DNA of 64,000 nt from a virus: IMG/VR virus record IMGVR_UViG_3300036790_000811, positions 1 through 64,000 of that record. One strand, given 5' to 3'. The stretch's first letter is position 1, and the number at the start of each line of letters is the position of its first letter. Below the pieces are notes generated by a model that saw nothing but the letters and a program-made list of their open reading frames with translations, did no database searches and was not told where the DNA came from. Below are positions 7,453-14,240 of the stretch, one piece after another. A program made the translations under genes and the position numbers.

Positions 7453-7466
7453 GTTTCACGTGAAAC
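7453..7466. promoter_or_regulatory. parS site 2
   Basis: Second exact GTTTCACGTGAAAC, 108 bases from the first and in the same flanking context (CACC before, A after). Two exact 14-base copies in a phage intergenic region are very unlikely by chance. Confidence 0.85.
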
Positions 7467-7720
7467 AGTACCTGTGACTCAGTCCCCGGACGAGTCCGGA
7501 GCTGCCCCGTGGTCACCTCCCTGTAGAGCCGGGCTCCCCTGAGAGGGAAGCCCCCCGGGGTGGGGAGGGCGCCGGGACCCGCCCCGGGATGATTCGCCCC
7601 GAGGGGGGCAGGTGGTGCTGGGACGGCAGCCCCTATAGCGCACCAGAAGAAAATTCCCTTCGGGCGATGCGAAATTTACAAAAAAAGTAAACTTCCTCGC
7701 GCGTTACGAGAATCCCGTTC

Positions 7721-7909
7721 TCATTCCCTGCCTGGGCGGTTCTTCTTGCGCACGTACTCCCGGTGCGCTTCCAGCTCCTCCGGGGTGAGAACCCGGGTCT
7801 CTACCTCACCGTCGCGTTCATGGTCAAGACGCTCAAGCTCGTGCTCGCGCCTCTCAGCGCCAGACCGTGTCGTCCATGTCCCGAACGTCGGGTAGGGGTC
7901 TTTTATCAC
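7721..7909 (-). CDS. charged small protein (62 aa)
   Basis: GTG 7909 with AAGG four bases upstream. The protein begins MIKDPYPTFGTWTTRSGAER and is dominated by Glu/Arg (HELERLDHERDGE), probably a long helix. It lies alone between the terminator at 7978-8005 and the parS region. Its leader contains TTGACA and TATGAT elements whose spacing is too short to form one promoter. No family recognised. Confidence 0.55.
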   Translation of the reverse strand: MIKDPYPTFGTWTTRSGAERREHELERLDHERDGEVETRVLTPEELEAHREYVRKKNRPGRE

Positions 7910-7977
7910 TTGACCTTAAGGGAACCAACGTCAAAACCAGCCAATCATAGTTAACTGTCAAGTCACCAGAAAAGCAA

Positions 7978-8005
7978 ATGACCCCCCAGTCGCCCGGGAG
8001 GTCAT
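7978..8005 (-). terminator. intrinsic terminator of the Cys-rich operon
   Basis: Ten-base stem (ATGACCTCCC pairing with GGGGGGTCAT on the minus strand), followed leftward by TTGCTTTT. It directly follows the stop of the gene at 8012-8434. Confidence 0.7.
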
Positions 8006-8011
8006 CGTCTT

Positions 8012-8434
8012 CTAGAGAGGCTCGTCGTTGAAAGTCCGCAGGTCATGAGGGGTAGAGCAGTCATCCACCAGGAAGTCACAGGCTCCCGTCAGGCTGGCGA
8101 GGTGATGGGAGCACACCGCTCTGGTGACGATCCGGCCGCAGTTGAAGATCAGCTGGAGCCTGGTGCTGGCCTCCGTTGCGCACTCACTGCACCGGGTCAC
8201 CTGATGAGGCAGGTCCGCTACCCTCCAGGATTCGATGGCCAGGGACTCTTTCCCGACCTCCAGCTTGGACGTGCCGTTCTCCAGCCCCCGCCGCACGCTA
8301 TCGGAACAGGTCCGGCAGGTGAACGTCGTCACCACCACGTCCGGCAGGCCCCCGATGATGAACGCCTTCACCGGGACGCTCACTCCGCACTGCTCGCAGG
8401 TCTGGGGGATCGTCATCGTGCTCATCTCAGTCAT
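8012..8434 (-). CDS. Cys-rich protein with four Cys pairs (140 aa)
   Basis: ATG 8434 overlaps the upstream stop by eight bases; ATG 8425 has better spacing to GAGAGGA and is an alternative. CEQC (13-16), CRTC (40-43), CSEC (82-85) and CSHH (about 108-111) suggest two zinc-ribbon units. It is the last gene of a run of four similar Cys-rich proteins. Possible nucleic-acid or protein binding; no experiment-based function known to me. Confidence 0.65.
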   Translation of the reverse strand: MTEMSTMTIPQTCEQCGVSVPVKAFIIGGLPDVVVTTFTCRTCSDSVRRGLENGTSKLEVGKESLAIESWRVADLPHQVTRCSECATEASTRLQLIFNCGRIVTRAVCSHHLASLTGACDFLVDDCSTPHDLRTFNDEPL

Positions 8435-8867
8435 CCTCTCTGCCGTTCATCCGCTGCATCTCATCGATCACCGCCTGCGAGACCTGTCCTCCCGTAAGCG
8501 AGGCGTAGTTCCCGACTGCGTAAGCGTTGTCGTATTGGTCAACGCCTCCTCCGGAGGGGATATTCCAGGTGACCGGCTGGTTCCAGGTCTGGGGAGCGCT
8601 CCAGGTGGCCGAGATCTGAACATTGGGCGCAGACAGGCTGTAGAGCGGCAGCGGGTACACGCGCTCCTCCCCGTCGATACTTCTGGCGCCCTGGTAGACC
8701 ATGCTCCCGGGGCATGTCAGGCAGGCGAACCGGTACTCCGGCTTCTCCCAGACCAGCAGGTGGTCCGGGCATACTCCCCGGGCAATAAACGTGCCGCAGC
8801 CGGTGCATATCTCCGCCACGGCCCATCCTGCCTTCGCCCGGCACATGCCAGCCCATTCACATATCAC
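8427..8867 (-). CDS. Cys-rich paralogue with Trp/Gln-rich tail (146 aa)
   Basis: GTG 8867 overlaps the previous stop (GTGA) and has GGAG six bases upstream, so the longer open frame to 9188 is rejected. The N-terminus (MICEWAGMCRAKAGWAVAEI) aligns with the next gene upstream, then CTGC, CPDH and CLTC pairs follow. The C-terminal 75 residues are different: low-complexity Trp/Pro/Gly/Asn, resembling a flexible tail. This may be a module appended to a small zinc domain. Confidence 0.6.
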   Translation of the reverse strand: MICEWAGMCRAKAGWAVAEICTGCGTFIARGVCPDHLLVWEKPEYRFACLTCPGSMVYQGARSIDGEERVYPLPLYSLSAPNVQISATWSAPQTWNQPVTWNIPSGGGVDQYDNAYAVGNYASLTGGQVSQAVIDEMQRMNGREDD

Positions 8868-9160
8868 GTCGTACTCCAGATGGGAGATGAGAGAGCCGGA
8901 AGGTTCGCCCCGAGCAACGGGCGTAGCCGCATCTTGTCCGCGCCGGAGTAGTCCCGGACGTCCCCGAAGGTGTTCTTGGCCATTCTCAGGATGACACTGC
9001 TCCCGCAGGCGCAGTACGACCCATTGCCTACCCACGCCTCCCAGCGGGACATGCAGGAGTTGCACAGCACCATGATGGCGTGAGCGTGGCACAGGGGGCA
9101 TATCTCGGCGGCGGCCCACAGCGCCCTCCACGGGCATTCCGGGCTCCAGTCGCATTTCAC
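8864..9160 (-). CDS. Cys-rich paralogue (98 aa)
   Basis: GTG 9160 overlaps the upstream stop (GTGA). Starts MKCDWSPECPWRALWAAAEI and contains CPLCH, CNSC and CACG. It aligns in the first 40 residues with the genes on both sides, so the three are tandem duplicates. Probably one or two bound zinc ions. Function unknown. Confidence 0.6.
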   Translation of the reverse strand: MKCDWSPECPWRALWAAAEICPLCHAHAIMVLCNSCMSRWEAWVGNGSYCACGSSVILRMAKNTFGDVRDYSGADKMRLRPLLGANLPALSSPIWSTT

Positions 9161-9351
9161 AGCAGCCGGTACTCCCGTTCTCCGTCAATCTCCCACGCGG
9201 TATGCGTCCAGATCTGACAGTCCGGGCACCAGAGGGGATCGGTTCCCCTCACGAAGGGCTGAATATGGTCACGGCAAACGACTATCGCCTCTTTCCGGCG
9301 GCACTGCACGCAGAGCCATGCGACGACTCCCTCCGGCAGGGGGCAGAACAC
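9157..9351 (-). CDS. Cys-rich paralogue, start uncertain (64 aa)
   Basis: GTG 9351 (MFCPLPEGVVAWLCVQCRRK) is the only canonical start that avoids running through the HTH gene. However, alignment with the two downstream paralogues indicates that the true N-terminus is upstream, at a GCGWES segment near 9370, where only CTG, GTA or ATA codons stand behind a GGGAGG site. C-x2-C, CRDH and CPDC motifs are present. It is coupled to the next gene through GTGA. Confidence 0.5.
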   Translation of the reverse strand: MFCPLPEGVVAWLCVQCRRKEAIVVCRDHIQPFVRGTDPLWCPDCQIWTHTAWEIDGEREYRLL

Positions 9352-9373
9352 GCTCGCGGACTCCCAGCCGCAC

Positions 9374-9619
9374 CTACCGCGTATCAGTACGGCCTTTGCC
9401 TCCCGTCTCCTGATCGTGCCCCCCTTGAGGGAGCTGCGCCTCCCAGCGCTCAAGAAGGTCCGCGTACTTCCGGTAGTTCCGGAGATTAGGCTCACCGCCA
9501 CGTTCCCATCGTGCGTAGGTGCGCGTCGATACTCCTGCCACGCCGGCTGCCTCCACGATCGTAATCCTCACGGCGAGCCTCAGTCTCCTGCGTTCCGCAG
9601 CCGGCGGGAGCTGCGGCAT
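9374..9619 (-). CDS. helix-turn-helix DNA-binding protein (81 aa)
   Basis: ATG 9619 shares a base with the upstream stop (TGATG). The segment RRRLRLAVRITIVEAAGVAG, then VSTRTYARWERGGEPN, is a Cro/XRE-like helix-turn-helix. The C-terminus is hydrophilic. Probable repressor or activator of the left-arm genes. It is co-transcribed with the ParB-like gene and the Cys-rich genes from the promoter at 10559-10586. Confidence 0.7.
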   Translation of the reverse strand: MPQLPPAAERRRLRLAVRITIVEAAGVAGVSTRTYARWERGGEPNLRNYRKYADLLERWEAQLPQGGHDQETGGKGRTDTR

Positions 9620-10482
9620 CACCGGGGCTTCCGCAGGACCGGGTAGGGGTTGCCCATCCCGTTCTTGGGGGACTGGAGGTGCCTCAGCTGCTCGCCCTTC
9701 TGCCAGGCGTTCCAGATCCGGCACATCCACCAGACCTGGTACGGCGTCTGCTTGTTCAGGCTGAACCGGGACCGGACCATGATCAGTGCCCGGTCCTCAT
9801 TGTCCTGGCTGCCCCAGGTGAGAACGTCAAAAAACACCTCCGCCGCTGCCGGGGAATAGCCGTAGCGTTCCGTGATCAGCCAGTACATGAACGCCAGCGC
9901 TCCCCGGTTGCCCGAGATGTACCCCCAGCCCGGCTCCCACTTGCGGACCGCCGTCAGGGTCCGGAGGATCTCCTCGGAATAGACCGGCCACTGCGCGGCG
10001 AGCATGGCCCGTCCCGCGCTCCCCGTCCGGTTCCACGATGCCAGCCCCCCCCTGCCCTCGTGAGCACGCTCAGTGTCCCGCCAGGCGAGGATCTTGCGCA
10101 GCAGGGTCTCCACGTGATTGGCCCCGGGTACTCCGGCCGCATGCAGGTCATCGGCCAGCTGCTGCTTAGCCGAATCGTTCATCGTGGAGCGCGAGGCGGG
10201 GTCCACCCCCCGGGTGACGCGGGCCCGGATGGTCACTCCCGACTGCGCGACTGCCGTGAGGGTGTGCTGTCCGTCCGCGAGGATGTCGTTCCAGTCGAAG
10301 GTGACGCCTCCCGAGCCGTTCTCGGCCCACTGGCCCGCTTCCATCATCTCCCTGAGCTGCCGGACGCGCCCGACCCGGATGGTTCGGTTCCTGCTGTTCT
10401 TCTCCAGGTACAACTCCGCGACTTCCGGAGTGATCTCCTCGTTCGCGTGGGTGATCTCGTGGTAGATTCTCTTCGCTGTCAT
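9619..10482 (-). CDS. ParB/sulfiredoxin-fold-like phage protein (287 aa)
   Basis: ATG 10482, third of three ATGs, is six bases after AAAAGGA. The N-terminal 100 residues fit a family common in actinobacterial phages: a segment NRTIRVGRVRQLREMMEAGQ followed by ILADGQHTLTAVAQSG. The DGQH signature corresponds to the DGQHR/GxxR box of ParB-like folds. The C-terminal 180 residues are helical with many Trp. Typical ParB HTH is absent, so this is unlikely to be a true parS-binding ParB. First gene of the leftward operon. Confidence 0.7.
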   Translation of the reverse strand: MTAKRIYHEITHANEEITPEVAELYLEKNSRNRTIRVGRVRQLREMMEAGQWAENGSGGVTFDWNDILADGQHTLTAVAQSGVTIRARVTRGVDPASRSTMNDSAKQQLADDLHAAGVPGANHVETLLRKILAWRDTERAHEGRGGLASWNRTGSAGRAMLAAQWPVYSEEILRTLTAVRKWEPGWGYISGNRGALAFMYWLITERYGYSPAAAEVFFDVLTWGSQDNEDRALIMVRSRFSLNKQTPYQVWWMCRIWNAWQKGEQLRHLQSPKNGMGNPYPVLRKPR

Positions 10483-10507
10483 CATCATCCTTTTCGCTGG
10501 TCACAAG

Positions 10508-10548
10508 CCCGGGGACGGTTACCATCCGCAATGACCGCCGTCCCCGGG
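10508..10548 (-). promoter_or_regulatory. strong hairpin in the 5' leader of the ParB-like operon
   Basis: Perfect 11-base arms CCCGGGGACGG and CCGTCCCCGGG with a 19-base loop, between promoter and start codon. No U-tract follows, so it is more like a leader structure or attenuator than a terminator. Confidence 0.6.
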
Positions 10549-10558
10549 GAATGGTGAC

Positions 10559-10586
10559 AGGCTACTCCGTGTCTGGTCCATGTCAA
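10559..10586 (-). promoter_or_regulatory. leftward promoter for 10482-8012 operon
   Basis: Read leftward: TTGACA (10586-10581), 16-base spacer, TAGCCT (10564-10559). It lies about 80 bases upstream of the start at 10482, in the divergent gap before the rightward genes. Confidence 0.6.
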
Positions 10587-10680
10587 CCTTTTGTCCGGAG
10601 AATGTCAGTCGGAAATAGCAAGATCGGGTTACTGATGGAGAGGATGAACCGATGAAAGCCTCACATGAGGAGTCCCGGGC

Positions 10681-11109
10681 ATGATCCTCGGCTTCACCGG
10701 CACCCGCGAGGGGCTTACCCCCTTCCAGCGGGCCGCGCTCGTTACGTTCCTGGTCAGCACGAGGCTTACCGAGATCCATCACGGGGACTGCCGGGGGGCC
10801 GATGCCGAATTGCATGAGATGGCCCGGACCCTGCTCGTCCGGACGGTCATCCACCCCCCGTCCGATCCTGTCCTGCGGGCCTTCTGCACGGGAACGGAGG
10901 TCCTGCCCGCGAGGCCCTACCTGGTGCGCGACCGGGACATCGCGGAAGCGTGCGAAGAACTAGCCGCCTGTCCCGACGGCCCCGAGCGGGCAAAATCCGG
11001 GACCTGGTACACGATCCGCCAGGCGTGGAGGCTAGGGAAGACGGTGACGATCTTCTATCCGGACGGACAGGTGCAGGTTGACGAGAAAGGGGTACCGCCG
11101 ATAGCGTGA
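10681..11109 (+). CDS. YspA/YpsA-like SLOG-fold protein (142 aa)
   Basis: Begins MILGFTGTREGLTPFQ and carries HGDCRGADAELHEMA and RDRDIAEACEELAACP segments, the glycine/acid pattern of the SLOG (DprA/YspA-related, DUF2493) nucleotide-binding fold. These proteins are thought to bind nucleotides or derivatives and occur often in phages; substrate unknown. ATG has GAGGAG upstream. A 10-codon frame (ATG 10651, MKASHEESRA) with a good GAGAGGA site ends in ATGA overlap with it and may be a leader peptide. First rightward gene after the divergent promoter region. Confidence 0.75.
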   Translation: MILGFTGTREGLTPFQRAALVTFLVSTRLTEIHHGDCRGADAELHEMARTLLVRTVIHPPSDPVLRAFCTGTEVLPARPYLVRDRDIAEACEELAACPDGPERAKSGTWYTIRQAWRLGKTVTIFYPDGQVQVDEKGVPPIA

Positions 11110-11154
11110 CGAGGCACGGTCTCCAGCGTGACCGTGCGGATGGGGAGATGACTG

Positions 11155-11526
11155 ATGGAATGTGTCCATTGCGGCAGGGAGCTCAAGGGATACGGGGAAG
11201 TAGAGGGGAACCCCGTCTGCCACCCGGATCCGGCAGCTAACTTCCCGGACTGCTACCGCAGGATCACGGTCTACCGGGAGCCGATCGGAATCCTGAAGGA
11301 ATTCGAGGACACGCCCCCGGGAGTTGAGGAGCCTCTCACCGGCTGGAAGGCGTGGTCCGGGGTGCAGGAGGATCTTCATTCCGAGGCGACCGTCTGCGTC
11401 ACCCACATGAGGTTCATTCCCTGCCGGAAGGAATACGGCTGCCTCATCTCCGTTCTTCCCGGTGACGTGGAACGCGTGAGGAAATACCAGAATGACGAGG
11501 CAGGAGATCATCACCCGGCTGAATGA
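11155..11526 (+). CDS. zinc-ribbon-like small protein (123 aa)
   Basis: Begins MECVHCGRELKGYGEVEGNP with a C-x2-C pair, then VCHPD and DCYRR, giving four Cys in the first 33 residues. A second group (VCVTHMRFIPC) lies near residue 80-90. Soluble. Small proteins of this type are common upstream of phage terminase genes. No defined role. Stop overlaps the next start. Confidence 0.65.
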   Translation: MECVHCGRELKGYGEVEGNPVCHPDPAANFPDCYRRITVYREPIGILKEFEDTPPGVEEPLTGWKAWSGVQEDLHSEATVCVTHMRFIPCRKEYGCLISVLPGDVERVRKYQNDEAGDHHPAE

Positions 11527-11639
11527 GGTATTCGTCAAGCCGTACTGCACGCCTGACCGTCTTCCGGGATACGGACGGCGAGAACTCGATCCGGGTTCTT
11601 GCCTACGGAGAGATCGCCGACGCGCTGGCAGATGACTAG
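11523..11639 (+). CDS. 38-residue hypothetical protein
   Basis: ATG 11523 overlaps the upstream stop (ATGA). It ends with a plausible fold (VFRDTDGENSIRVLAYGEIA, then DALADD) and a TAG just before a strong terminator. The overlap, coding-like composition and terminator support a real gene. Function unknown. Confidence 0.6.
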   Translation: MRYSSSRTARLTVFRDTDGENSIRVLAYGEIADALADD

Positions 11640-11645
11640 ACGGGG

Positions 11646-11677
11646 GAATAGCCGGATGACCGGCTATTCTCTTTTTT
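11646..11677 (+). terminator. intrinsic terminator
   Basis: Perfect 10-base stem GAATAGCCGG / CCGGCTATTC, 4-base loop, then TCTTTTTT. The T-tract ends at the base before the next gene's GTG. Confidence 0.9.
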
Positions 11678-12301
11678 GTGCCGAAAACTATCTCCCCGCA
11701 TGTGGCGCTCCGTTCCCGCCTGAAGGAAACGGTGACCGAAGTTCTCGCGCTCAACACCCGGCTTGAGGCCATCATCACCGTCAAGCCTTCTCATCCGTCA
11801 TCCGGATTTCACGGGAAGATCGATTTCAGCTCCCCCCCCTGGCATGCCCAGGCGGCGAATACGGTTCTCGATCTTCACGCCTGGAGCCGGGACGCGGAAG
11901 CTCTCACGCGGATCCGGGCCACTCTCCCCGCCCGCTACCGGGGCGGAAGTTCCGCCAATACCCGCAAGGCCCTCGGCTCGCTCTACAGCCTGTCCGAAGG
12001 AATCGATGATGCCGTCGTCTACGACACGATCCGCTGGCTGGAAGGCTGGTGCCGCAAGGCCGAAGTCGTTCTCGGCGAGCGGGAGGCGATACGCCGGCTT
12101 CCGCAGCAGCCGGGTGAGACTGCCCGGCTCTGCCCGTGGTGCCGGAAGGATACGTTGCGGCAGATGACCCGGCAGGGTGTCATCTTCTGCGTTGACATCC
12201 TCTGTAGATCGGAGGATGGGGATCGCCCCCGTGCCCAGCTGGAGATGTTTGACGGTCAGTGGGAGTTGAGATGGATGGACGGTGTTCTTGGAACTCCCTG
12301 A
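11678..12301 (+). CDS. phage protein with C-terminal C4 zinc motif (207 aa)
   Basis: GTG 11678 directly follows the T-tract of the terminator and has no ribosome site. TATTCT (11665-11670), the last part of the hairpin arm, is a possible -10 for a leaderless transcript. The N-terminal 140 residues are helical (SLYSLSEGIDDAVVYDTIRW). The end has CPWC and C-x4-C pairs typical of a treble-clef or ribbon. Related proteins appear just before terminase genes in actinobacterial phages, as I recall. A packaging or DNA-binding role is possible. Confidence 0.65.
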   Translation: MPKTISPHVALRSRLKETVTEVLALNTRLEAIITVKPSHPSSGFHGKIDFSSPPWHAQAANTVLDLHAWSRDAEALTRIRATLPARYRGGSSANTRKALGSLYSLSEGIDDAVVYDTIRWLEGWCRKAEVVLGEREAIRRLPQQPGETARLCPWCRKDTLRQMTRQGVIFCVDILCRSEDGDRPRAQLEMFDGQWELRWMDGVLGTP

Positions 12302-12316
12302 GAAGCGGAGGGAATC

Positions 12317-12577
12317 TTGACCGGCTGGGAGGGTCTGCCCCGAGTTGAGCTGGACGGGGACAACTGGCCTCTCGATGTGGCGGCCACGATCCTGGATATG
12401 ACCGAGCGTGACCTGCGGGACCTGGTCCGCCTGTCGGGCCTGAAGCCCGTCGGCACGATGACTATGGCCCAGTTCCGCCGGTCGGGACGTACCCCCCGGG
12501 TCTACGACGGCAGTCGCCTGGCGCTTCTGTGTGACGAAATGCGCCAGATCCGGGAGAAAATGGCGCAGGATACCTGA
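12317..12577 (+). CDS. small DNA-binding-like protein, terminase small subunit candidate (86 aa)
   Basis: TTG start 12317 with GGAGGGAATC upstream. The centre (ILDMTERDLRDLVRLSGLKP) followed by MAQFRRSGRTPRVYD resembles a short winged-HTH or MerR-like helix pair. The end is helical. Position two genes before the terminase large subunit suggests a packaging or regulatory role. No small terminase was recognised elsewhere, so this or 11678-12301 is the best candidate. Confidence 0.5.
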   Translation: MTGWEGLPRVELDGDNWPLDVAATILDMTERDLRDLVRLSGLKPVGTMTMAQFRRSGRTPRVYDGSRLALLCDEMRQIREKMAQDT

Positions 12578-12778
12578 CCGGAGAGCACCGTACCTGGTCT
12601 TCAGAAACCTTTAAGCGATTTCGTGAACCGGTGGACAGCGCTGGACAAGGGTGGTTACCGTTGCGTATAACTTGAGCAAGGGGAGGTATGCCTTGCTCAA
12701 GCGCGAGGCCCGTAGCCCTCCCTGAACCCGAGACGCGAATTACGGGCCGGCTTACTGCCTACTCCACGGAGTACATTC
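12578..12778 (+). promoter_or_regulatory. structured 200-base leader of the LysM/Rpf-like gene
   Basis: Two strong inverted repeats: TTGAGCAAGG/CCTTGCTCAA (12672-12700, 9-base loop) and GCCCGTA/TACGGGC (12708-12747). Actinobacterial rpf genes are often preceded by a c-di-AMP (ydaO) riboswitch. A loose similarity exists around the CTGAACCCGA segment, but I could not find the conserved core, so no riboswitch is claimed. Confidence 0.4.
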
Positions 12779-13645
12779 ATGTCTCGCGGACGTCATGCAG
12801 CTCCTTCGGCAACCCGGAAGGCCATATCTGCCGGGGTTTCCGTTACCACCACCACGCTCGCGGCCAGTGCGGTCGCGGCAATAGCGGTGGCAGGGGGTCA
12901 CGCTAGCGCAAGCACGACACAGGCGGCACCTGTCAATCCCGTCAAGGTACAGGCCGACGCTTACGTAGTCCACACGGTTAAAGTCCAGGCGGCCAGTCAC
13001 TACACCGTCAAATCCGGCGACACGCTCTCCGGGATAGCCCAGGCTAATCTCGGAAGTGCCGGCAAGTACGAGTGCCTGGCGGCAGCCAACGGCATTGAGA
13101 ACCCGAATCTCATCTACGTGGGACAGGATCTCGTCCTTGACTGCTCAACGGGCGAGATCAGCCAGCAGCCCGAGAATACTCCCGCAAGCGAGCCGCCATC
13201 CAGTGACTCGTCTACGGATTCGTCTACGGATGAGTCTGCCACGACTCACGATTCTTCCCAAGCGGTATCCACGTCCGGAGACGGGAGCTTCCAGTCCTGC
13301 GTTATTTCCCGCGAGTCGGGCGGTAACCCGGACATCTGGAACGCGAGTGGACATTATGGACTCTACCAATTTTCGGAGAGTACCTGGGAAGCCTACGGCG
13401 GTTCTGCCAGTGATTTCGGCCACGCTAGCGTGGCCGAGCAGAATCAAGTGTTCGAGAACGCTATGGCAACTCCCGGCGGAGAGGGAAATTGGGGTCCTTA
13501 CGATGGATGCTTATGCAATGTGTTAGAATCCTCGTATGGAACGTACGCCACCCCCAGAACCCGGGACCCGTTTCGGGCGCTGGACAGTTACCGGAGAGTC
13601 ATTCATGAGGGATCCGTCGCATCGAGCCATACCGGTTCGTTGTGA
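12779..13645 (+). CDS. secreted LysM and Rpf/transglycosylase-like protein with foreign C-terminus (288 aa)
   Basis: A twin-basic N-terminus and hydrophobic segment (residues 1-45) form a signal peptide. A LysM domain follows (about 77-125, YTVKSGDTLSGIAQANLG), then a Ser/Thr linker. A resuscitation-promoting-factor/lysozyme-like domain comes next (about 165-240) with the catalytic-type glutamate in SRESGGNPDIW and GLYQFSESTW. It would bind and cut peptidoglycan outside the cell. The last 45 residues after GPYDGC have no relation to the family and come from read-through into the inserted HNH gene, which overlaps it by 110 bases. Start has no good ribosome site. Confidence 0.8.
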   Translation: MSRGRHAAPSATRKAISAGVSVTTTTLAASAVAAIAVAGGHASASTTQAAPVNPVKVQADAYVVHTVKVQAASHYTVKSGDTLSGIAQANLGSAGKYECLAAANGIENPNLIYVGQDLVLDCSTGEISQQPENTPASEPPSSDSSTDSSTDESATTHDSSQAVSTSGDGSFQSCVISRESGGNPDIWNASGHYGLYQFSESTWEAYGGSASDFGHASVAEQNQVFENAMATPGGEGNWGPYDGCLCNVLESSYGTYATPRTRDPFRALDSYRRVIHEGSVASSHTGSL

Positions 13646-14060
13646 GTGCGGCGCGGAGGCCAGCGTATTGGTTTTCCAGCTCCGGAACGGCAGGTCCGTC
13701 AGTTGCGGTTGCCATAAGCGTGAGCAAGTAGCCACGCTAGTTGGAAGAACGCGCTGGAAAGACTCGCACGGGCGGAGTAAAGACCCCCTCTATCAGCTCT
13801 GGCTCAGGATCAAGAAACGATGTGATGATCCGAAGGCCCACAACTACCGCTGGTACGGTGCTCGCGGCATTAGCGTCTGGGATAGCTGGAGAAATGACGC
13901 AGGGGCGTTCATCTCCTACATCGAGAAGAACCTCGGTCCCCGCCCCGACGGATGCTCGCTGGACCGCATTAACAACGACGGCAACTACGAGCCGGGAAAC
14001 TTGCAGTGGGCTACCGCTGTTGAGCAGGCGCGTAACCGTCGTCCGAGGAGTGGCGATTGA
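13536..14060 (+). CDS. HNH homing endonuclease (174 aa)
   Basis: N-terminal part has CECG and CGCH Cys motifs in a zinc-binding region. The C-terminal part has WLRIKKRCDDPKAHNYRWYG and the DGCSLDRINNDGNYEPGNL block typical of AP2/HNH-type phage homing endonucleases. It would cut DNA at intron-less alleles and spread itself. Extended -10 TGTTAGAAT ends six bases before the ATG and no ribosome site exists, so it is probably leaderless. Inserted into the 3' end of the LysM/Rpf-like gene. Confidence 0.8.
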   Translation: MERTPPPEPGTRFGRWTVTGESFMRDPSHRAIPVRCECGAEASVLVFQLRNGRSVSCGCHKREQVATLVGRTRWKDSHGRSKDPLYQLWLRIKKRCDDPKAHNYRWYGARGISVWDSWRNDAGAFISYIEKNLGPRPDGCSLDRINNDGNYEPGNLQWATAVEQARNRRPRSGD

Positions 14061-14102
14061 CGATAGAGCGAACAGACAGGGCGCATAGCGCGCATTAGGC
14101 TT

Positions 14103-14132
14103 GAAGGGGCTTTCCTCCGGGAAGGCCCCTTC
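14103..14132 (+). terminator. hairpin after the HNH gene
   Basis: GAAGGGGC / GCCCCTTC arms with a 14-base partly paired loop. No T-tract follows, so strength is uncertain. Confidence 0.5.
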
Positions 14133-14240
14133 AGTATGTAATGAGGTGGTTGTGTAGCCAACGATTTTCCGGTCGGCTGGGATCTCCCTGAGGGATTTGA
14201 GGACTTCCCGGCGGATGTTCAGCGGTACTTCATCGATGAG

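Larger units (their letters stand above)
7071..7720. other. non-coding regulatory stretch with parS pair and inverted repeats
   Basis: No convincing gene in about 650 bases. Contents: CCCC/GGGG repeat near 7145-7160; ACGGA-TG-TCCGT (7232-7243); GCAGTG/CACTGC (7266-7285); two parS sites; an 8-base-arm hairpin (7431-7449); a GC-rich run of C and G blocks (7500-7610); and TTTAC-A7-GTAAA (7675-7691). This density suggests a control or partition-linked region, possibly an origin, but no iterons were seen. Confidence 0.55.

Noticed and set aside
7470-7610. Hammerhead ribozyme or tRNA in the GC-rich stretch
   Set aside because: The GGACGAGTCC hairpin resembles part of a hammerhead, but the CTGATGA core is missing; no cloverleaf could be drawn.
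9619-10482. True ParB partner of the parS sites
   Set aside because: It has the DGQH-like box but no typical ParB HTH domain and no ParA neighbour.
12578-12778. c-di-AMP (ydaO) riboswitch
   Set aside because: The gene type makes it tempting, but I could not find the conserved core bases; only stems are reported.
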